Below are positions 60,710 to 64,000 of a DNA stretch of 64,000 bases, piece by piece. The stretch comes from PALSA-1440 sp050011195. GTDB lineage: Bacteria; Verrucomicrobiota; Verrucomicrobiia; Limisphaerales; UBA8199. How positions within the stretch are numbered: the stretch's first letter is position 1; the number at the start of each line of letters is the position of its first letter. The DNA lies in assembly GCA_050011195.1 (NCBI GenBank), contig JBEKJO010000027.1, positions 9,852-73,851 on the forward strand. The letters are read 5' to 3'. The notes beneath the pieces were generated by a model, which saw only the letters and a list, made by a program, of their open reading frames with translations, was not told where the DNA came from and ran no database searches. The position numbers were made by a program, and so were the translations under genes.

Positions 60710-61471
60710 GTGTTTCGTCCTTGCATTGATCTGCACGAGGGCAAAGTGAAGCAAATCGTCGGCGGCACCCTGGGTGCCGGGCCGGGCCGGTTGCAGACGA
60801 ACTTTGTCTCCGATCGGCCTGCCGCCTGGTACGCCGAACTCTACCAGCGCGACGGCCTAAAAGGCGGACACGTGATCATGCTCGGCCCGGGCAATGAGAC
60901 CGAAGCGCGAGCGGCGCTGCGGGCTTATCCCGGAGGGTTGCAGATCGGCGGCGGGGTCAATCTCGACAACGCGCGCGCCTGGCTGGATGCGGGCGCTTCG
61001 CACGTCATAGTCACCTCGTGGGTGTTCCGCGGCGGGCAGGTGGACTGGGAACGCCTCTCGCAGCTCGTCGAGGCGGTCGGCAAGGCGCGGCTGGTGCTGG
61101 ACCTGAGCTGCCGCCGGCGCGGCGAGGGTTATTTCGTCGTCACCGACCGCTGGCAGAAGTTCACCGACCTGGCGCTCAGCCGCGAGAGCCTGGAGAAGCT
61201 CGCGGCGTGGTGCGCGGAGTTTCTGATTCACGCCGTTGATGTCGAAGGGCAGTCCCGTGGCATTGATCAGGAGCTTGTCTCCAGCCTCGGGCAATGGTCG
61301 CCGATCCCGATTACCTACGCGGGCGGCGCCAGCTCGCTGGCGGACCTGGAAGCGGTAACGCGGCTGGGGGAGGGGAAGGTTGACCTGACCATCGGTTCGG
61401 CGCTGGACATCTTCGGCGGCAGCGGACTACGGTATAAGGATGCCGTGGCATTCAATCGTCGGTTGGAATAG
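60710..61471 (+). CDS. hisA: Eukaryotic-type HisA, phosphoribosylformimino-AICAR-P isomerase
   Basis: 253 aa from a GTG. The sequence PCIDLHEGKVKQIVGGTL, TNFVSDRPAAWYAELYQRDGLKGGHVIMLGP, LQIGGGVNLDNARAWLDAGASHVIVTSWVF and VVDLSCRRR-type (LVLDLSCRRRGEG) parallels yeast HIS6, a clade distinct from common bacterial HisA. FLIHAVDVEGQSRGID and ITYAGGASSLADLE complete the (beta/alpha)8 barrel. D6-type Asp (CIDLH) and the later Asp (HAVDVEG) are present. It catalyses the fourth step of histidine synthesis. The following DUF2062 gene begins 3 bp after its stop; no other his gene is in the window. Confidence 0.92.
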   Translation: MFRPCIDLHEGKVKQIVGGTLGAGPGRLQTNFVSDRPAAWYAELYQRDGLKGGHVIMLGPGNETEARAALRAYPGGLQIGGGVNLDNARAWLDAGASHVIVTSWVFRGGQVDWERLSQLVEAVGKARLVLDLSCRRRGEGYFVVTDRWQKFTDLALSRESLEKLAAWCAEFLIHAVDVEGQSRGIDQELVSSLGQWSPIPITYAGGASSLADLEAVTRLGEGKVDLTIGSALDIFGGSGLRYKDAVAFNRRLE

Positions 61472-61474
61472 AGC

Positions 61475-61969
61475 ATGAACCCGCAGCGCTGGTTCCAAGA
61501 GCATTCGCTGAAGCTGCTCGCGATTCGCGACACGCCGGAGGCCATCGCGGGCGGCGTGGCCATTGGCATCTTCATCGGCTTCACTCCCCTGTTCGGCCTG
61601 AAGACAATCCTGACCATCCTCTTCGCCTGGCTGACGGGCAGCAACATCATCGCGGCGGTCATTGCCAGCGCGGCGCACGACGTCCTCCTGCCGCTGATGC
61701 CGGCAGTTTTCCGCTTGGAGTACGACGTGGGCTTCTGGCTCTTGAGCCAGCCGCATCATCTGCCGCCGCCGCTGGTCAGGATGCACTTGCAGGGGCACTG
61801 GCGGCATTGGACAACCTTCTTCACGGTCGGAAAACCTTTGCTGGTCGGATCGGCCGTGTGCGCCGCTCCGTTCGCCCTCCTCTCCTACGTGCTTACACAG
61901 AGGTTAGTAGCCCGGCACCAACGCAAGAAGAAGCCGCAGGCCCCGCCAGCCACCCAGAATCCGAGCTGA
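61475..61969 (+). CDS. DUF2062 membrane protein
   Basis: 164 aa. The N-terminal amphipathic part is followed by GGVAIGIFIGFTPLFGLKTILTILFAW and HDVLLPLMPAVFRLEYDVGFWLL (in parts), which are the DUF2062 hallmark helices. Three or four membrane segments; the tail is basic (RHQRKKKPQAPP). DUF2062 proteins are small inner-membrane proteins of unknown role. It is directly coupled to hisA by position. Confidence 0.88.
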   Translation: MNPQRWFQEHSLKLLAIRDTPEAIAGGVAIGIFIGFTPLFGLKTILTILFAWLTGSNIIAAVIASAAHDVLLPLMPAVFRLEYDVGFWLLSQPHHLPPPLVRMHLQGHWRHWTTFFTVGKPLLVGSAVCAAPFALLSYVLTQRLVARHQRKKKPQAPPATQNPS

Positions 61970-61986
61970 GCAAGCATTGTTCAGCT

Positions 61987-62208
61987 TCAAGCCGCCTCAA
62001 TGCCGTTCAGCTTGAGGCTGGTGACATGCATGAGATCAACGATTTCCGCGGCCCCGTTCTCATGTGCTATGCCGATGGTCCGCCCCCCCGGCATGACCCA
62101 CACAAAATCGGGATGGGGAATCTCAAATCGCCTCTGGTCTGACAAATAAATGGTAAAAGCCTTGAAGGGGGCCTTCTCTCGCGCCTCTCTGACTTGTTCT
62201 GCCGTCAT
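61987..62208 (-). CDS. Small hypothetical protein (73 aa)
   Basis: From ATG 62206-62208 the product is MTAEQVREAREKAPFKAFTIYL.. with DQRRFEIPHPDFVWVMPGGRTI and AEIVDLMHVTSLKL. Short proteins of this type (helix, then DGRRxxIPHPDFVxxxPxGRT, then IDLxxVTSLE) are widespread in bacteria with no known role. The upstream frame extension runs into the family C repeat and is not likely coding. Confidence 0.75.
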   Translation of the reverse strand: MTAEQVREAREKAPFKAFTIYLSDQRRFEIPHPDFVWVMPGGRTIGIAHENGAAEIVDLMHVTSLKLNGIEAA

Positions 62209-62299
62209 GCCCAAACTATCACCGAAGCGCTCGTAAAAGTCCAGCCCGCCTGGCGGGTTGACGGCGAACAACGCGGCAAAGCCGCAAGCGCGCTTGTTC

Positions 62300-62369
62300 G
62301 GGAGGGCGAGCGTCCTCGCGAGCCCCATTTCCCGCAGATGTTTGGGCTCGCGAGGACGCTCGCCCTCCC
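62300..62369. repeat. GGGAGGGCGAGCGTCC palindrome, family C copy 2
   Basis: Both arms (GGGAGGGCGAGCGTCCTCGC, GCGAGGACGCTCGCCCTCCC) are exact; centre GCAGATGTTTGGGCTC. It is between a 73-aa gene and a membrane-protein gene. Confidence 0.9.
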
Positions 62370-62402
62370 AAAGCGGCTTTGCCTGCCGGCGCCAACCGTG
62401 AA

Positions 62403-62966
62403 TCAAAGAAAACAGGGCCCTATGTACCAATGGAAGATGGCGTACGCGGCTACCGCGCCCTCAATCGCGGTTGCCCCCAGCAACGCCCAGCGGGCAAAGC
62501 GGGTCGGCGCGAGGCAGCCGCCGAGCAGGAACGTGGCGGCCAGCAAGGGCGCGCCAAGCACTCGCATCAGGCTGAAGAATAGACACGCCTGCACGAAGAA
62601 CGGTGGATTTGGCAGGCTGGACATAAACGCGACCACGGCGACGCTGACCGGGCCGGTCGCGGCCAGCGCCAGGGAGGCAATCGCCAGAATGGTCCAGAAG
62701 ACCCGGAGGGGCCGCAGAAAGTAAAGCCCCAGCCCGGTCGGGAAAAGCGCCACGCCGCCAAAGACGGCGACGAAAAGCAAACTGTCGCCAAAGGCATACA
62801 TCCCGGCGTCAGCTTGAATGTCCGTCCCCTGGAAATTGAGCTGACGGACATAGACTGCCGCGCAGGCTGCGAAGAGCGCAGCGCTGTAACCGGCCAGAAC
62901 CGCAAGCGCCTTGAGGAGGGGTTTCCATGAGTACACTTCCCCGTTCATCGGGGCAGGCGATGTCAT
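62403..62966 (-). CDS. Conserved hypothetical multi-pass membrane protein (187 aa)
   Basis: From ATG 62964-62966 (MTSPAPMNGEVYSWKPLL). Four to five membrane helices at about 14-34, 55-80, 87-110, 118-145 and 160-180. No catalytic motif. It is flanked by family C repeats on both sides. Family not recognised. Confidence 0.65.
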   Translation of the reverse strand: MTSPAPMNGEVYSWKPLLKALAVLAGYSAALFAACAAVYVRQLNFQGTDIQADAGMYAFGDSLLFVAVFGGVALFPTGLGLYFLRPLRVFWTILAIASLALAATGPVSVAVVAFMSSLPNPPFFVQACLFFSLMRVLGAPLLAATFLLGGCLAPTRFARWALLGATAIEGAVAAYAIFHWYIGPCFL

Positions 62967-63057
62967 TGGCAACTGTGTGACACTGATGCTCAAGCAGGGT
63001 CGGAGTGAGCATAACGCAGACCAGCTACACCTGAAAACGGCACCCCGGCCATCTACA

Positions 63058-63127
63058 GGGAGGGCGAGCGTCCTCGCGAGCCCCGTTTCCGGCAGATGTT
63101 TGGGCTCGCGGGGACGCTCGCCCTCCC
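63058..63127. repeat. GGGAGGGCGAGCGTCC palindrome, family C copy 3
   Basis: Left arm exact; right arm GCGGGGACGCTCGCCCTCCC has one change. Centre GCAGATGTTTGGGCTC is the same as in copy 2, so copies 2 and 3 are closest relatives. Confidence 0.9.
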
Positions 63128-63136
63128 TTGCGGGGG

Positions 63137-64000
63137 TTAGTTGTTCTTCCGGTAAGCGCCCATCGCGGGGGCGTCGGGATTCACTTCGGGGCCGAAGTAG
63201 CGGAGGCAGACGAGCGGCTCGGTCTCGCTGGTGTTCTGGAAAGTGACGCCGGCTTTGGCGCCGTCTTCGGTGCAGAAGTATTCGTCCTCGGTCAGCTCGG
63301 TGAAGCGGATGAGCTTGGGGCTGTTGAGGGGCTGGCGGTTGATTTTGCCGGTGCCTTGGACGCAGATGAGGCCGTAAGCGCCTTTGTCTTTGATGGCGCA
63401 GCGGGTGCCGGGCTCGACGGTCAGTTCCTTGGCGGTGAAGAGCTGTTCGCCGTTGATCTTGCCATAGACAATCCACCGGTCCACGAAGCCTTCTTTGCGT
63501 ATGTCGGCCACGGGGACGGGTTCGAGGTAGTGGTTGTCCTTGAAGTTGGGATCAACGTTGGAATCCCAGTCGAGCTGCTCCACGATGAAGTCGAGGTCCT
63601 TGTGTTTGTCTTTGGGCATGTCTTTGACGAGGAGTTCCCAGGGGACGTAGCGGCCTTCGACCATGCTTTGATACATGCCGAAGACGTCGGAGCCCCATTG
63701 AGGTTCGTAGGTGCAGAAGGAGCCGGGGGCGTGGAGGATGCAGGGGCCGACGAGCCAGCCAGTGCCGGGCTTCAGGCGATACGCCTTGGAGAGGTCGAGA
63801 ATGCCGTTGTCGCCTCTGTTCCAGTCCTCAATGCACTTGCGGACCTGGCCTTTGGTGGTGCCGGGTTCGAGGCCGAAAAAGGTGTAGGGGAAGTTGTTGC
63901 CGACGTTGTTGTGCTGCGGGGGGAAGTAGTAGGACTCGGGCTTGCCTTCCTGCCCGACGAGCTTGGCCTGTTTGGCATTCTGGTGCATGTGCAAGGGGAT
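63137..64000 (-). CDS. Cupin-fold protein, C-terminal part (5' end outside window)
   Basis: The frame is open to the window edge on the minus strand; 288 codons are visible including IPLHMHQNAKQAKLVGQEGKPE at the edge. HMH with a later His and Glu fits a cupin metal site. RLKPGTGWLVGPCILHAPGSFCTYEPQ and LTVEPGTRCAIKDKGAYGLICVQG (in parts) show two cupin halves, so it is a bicupin related in form to mannose-6-phosphate isomerases. The N-terminus is missing, and substrate cannot be inferred. Confidence 0.75.
   Translation of the reverse strand: MPLHMHQNAKQAKLVGQEGKPESYYFPPQHNNVGNNFPYTFFGLEPGTTKGQVRKCIEDWNRGDNGILDLSKAYRLKPGTGWLVGPCILHAPGSFCTYEPQWGSDVFGMYQSMVEGRYVPWELLVKDMPKDKHKDLDFIVEQLDWDSNVDPNFKDNHYLEPVPVADIRKEGFVDRWIVYGKINGEQLFTAKELTVEPGTRCAIKDKGAYGLICVQGTGKINRQPLNSPKLIRFTELTEDEYFCTEDGAKAGVTFQNTSETEPLVCLRYFGPEVNPDAPAMGAYRKNN

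Overview
The window looks like a chromosomal contig from a Verrucomicrobia-type bacterium, most plausibly the Limisphaerales/Pedosphaera side of the phylum. This is inference from gene content, not from a marker gene. The support is: high GC; an ECF sigma factor paired with a transmembrane Ser/Thr kinase carrying kinesin-light-chain-like TPRs; mcsA-mcsB-clpC in a Gram-negative-type genome (lnt, heptosyltransferase, heptose kinase); secreted proteins whose C-termini resemble verrucomicrobial extracellular proteins; a DUF2723-TPR protein; and a very high density of palindromic and minisatellite repeats between genes. No rRNA, transposase, integrase, phage gene or CRISPR array is seen.

Layout. 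1-1.24 kb: end of a Sel1/CbxX-type AAA+ ATPase and a relic of a trypsin-like protease. 1.3-6.3 kb: possible structured RNA, miaB, a membrane protein, a family-9 glycosyltransferase and a response-regulator/histidine-kinase hybrid. 6.3-10.8 kb (minus): TCA block gltA-sucC-sucD plus a YggT-like protein. 11-14.8 kb: ECF sigma and Ser/Thr kinase-TPR pair. 14.9-20.4 kb: exported proteins, including a repeat protein broken by a 53-bp frameshifting deletion. 20.5-23 kb: repeat cluster and lnt. 23.1-31.7 kb: CLC channel, then a minus-strand cell-surface block (rlmD-like methylase, DUF2723-TPR, GT4, WecA-like). 31.7-37.7 kb: small genes and the operon ilvE-like/mcsA/mcsB/clpC. 38 kb: tRNA-Glu with terminator. 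38-42.5 kb: nuoA, HD phosphohydrolase and a secreted six-hairpin-glycosidase-like protein, interspersed with four copies of a nested palindrome. 42.8-46.4 kb: accessory patch of small proteins, including a small-gene module flanked by inverted copies of a short coding leader. 46.4-49.7 kb: an unknown 481-aa protein and two ABC-2 permeases. 50-56.4 kb: HAD-Nudix fusion, folB, CBS protein, TauE/SafE, AONS-like enzyme, SLBB-like lipoprotein and PilT. 56.6-59.5 kb (minus): mogA, moaC, panB, heptose-7-P kinase. 59.8-64 kb: a lipoprotein with a NADAR domain, eukaryotic-type hisA, DUF2062, small genes and the end of a cupin-like protein.

Functional themes are central metabolism (TCA, histidine, pantothenate, folate, molybdopterin), protein quality control by the arginine-kinase/ClpC system, and envelope building (heptose kinase and transferase, WecA-like and GT4 enzymes, Lnt, PilT). 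The most unusual material is in the repeats: several distinct families, three of which enter or abut coding sequence. Other notable items are the exported NADAR protein, the possible invertible small-gene module at 45.4-46.1 kb and the eukaryotic-type HisA. All calls come from reading the sequence; no database search was run.
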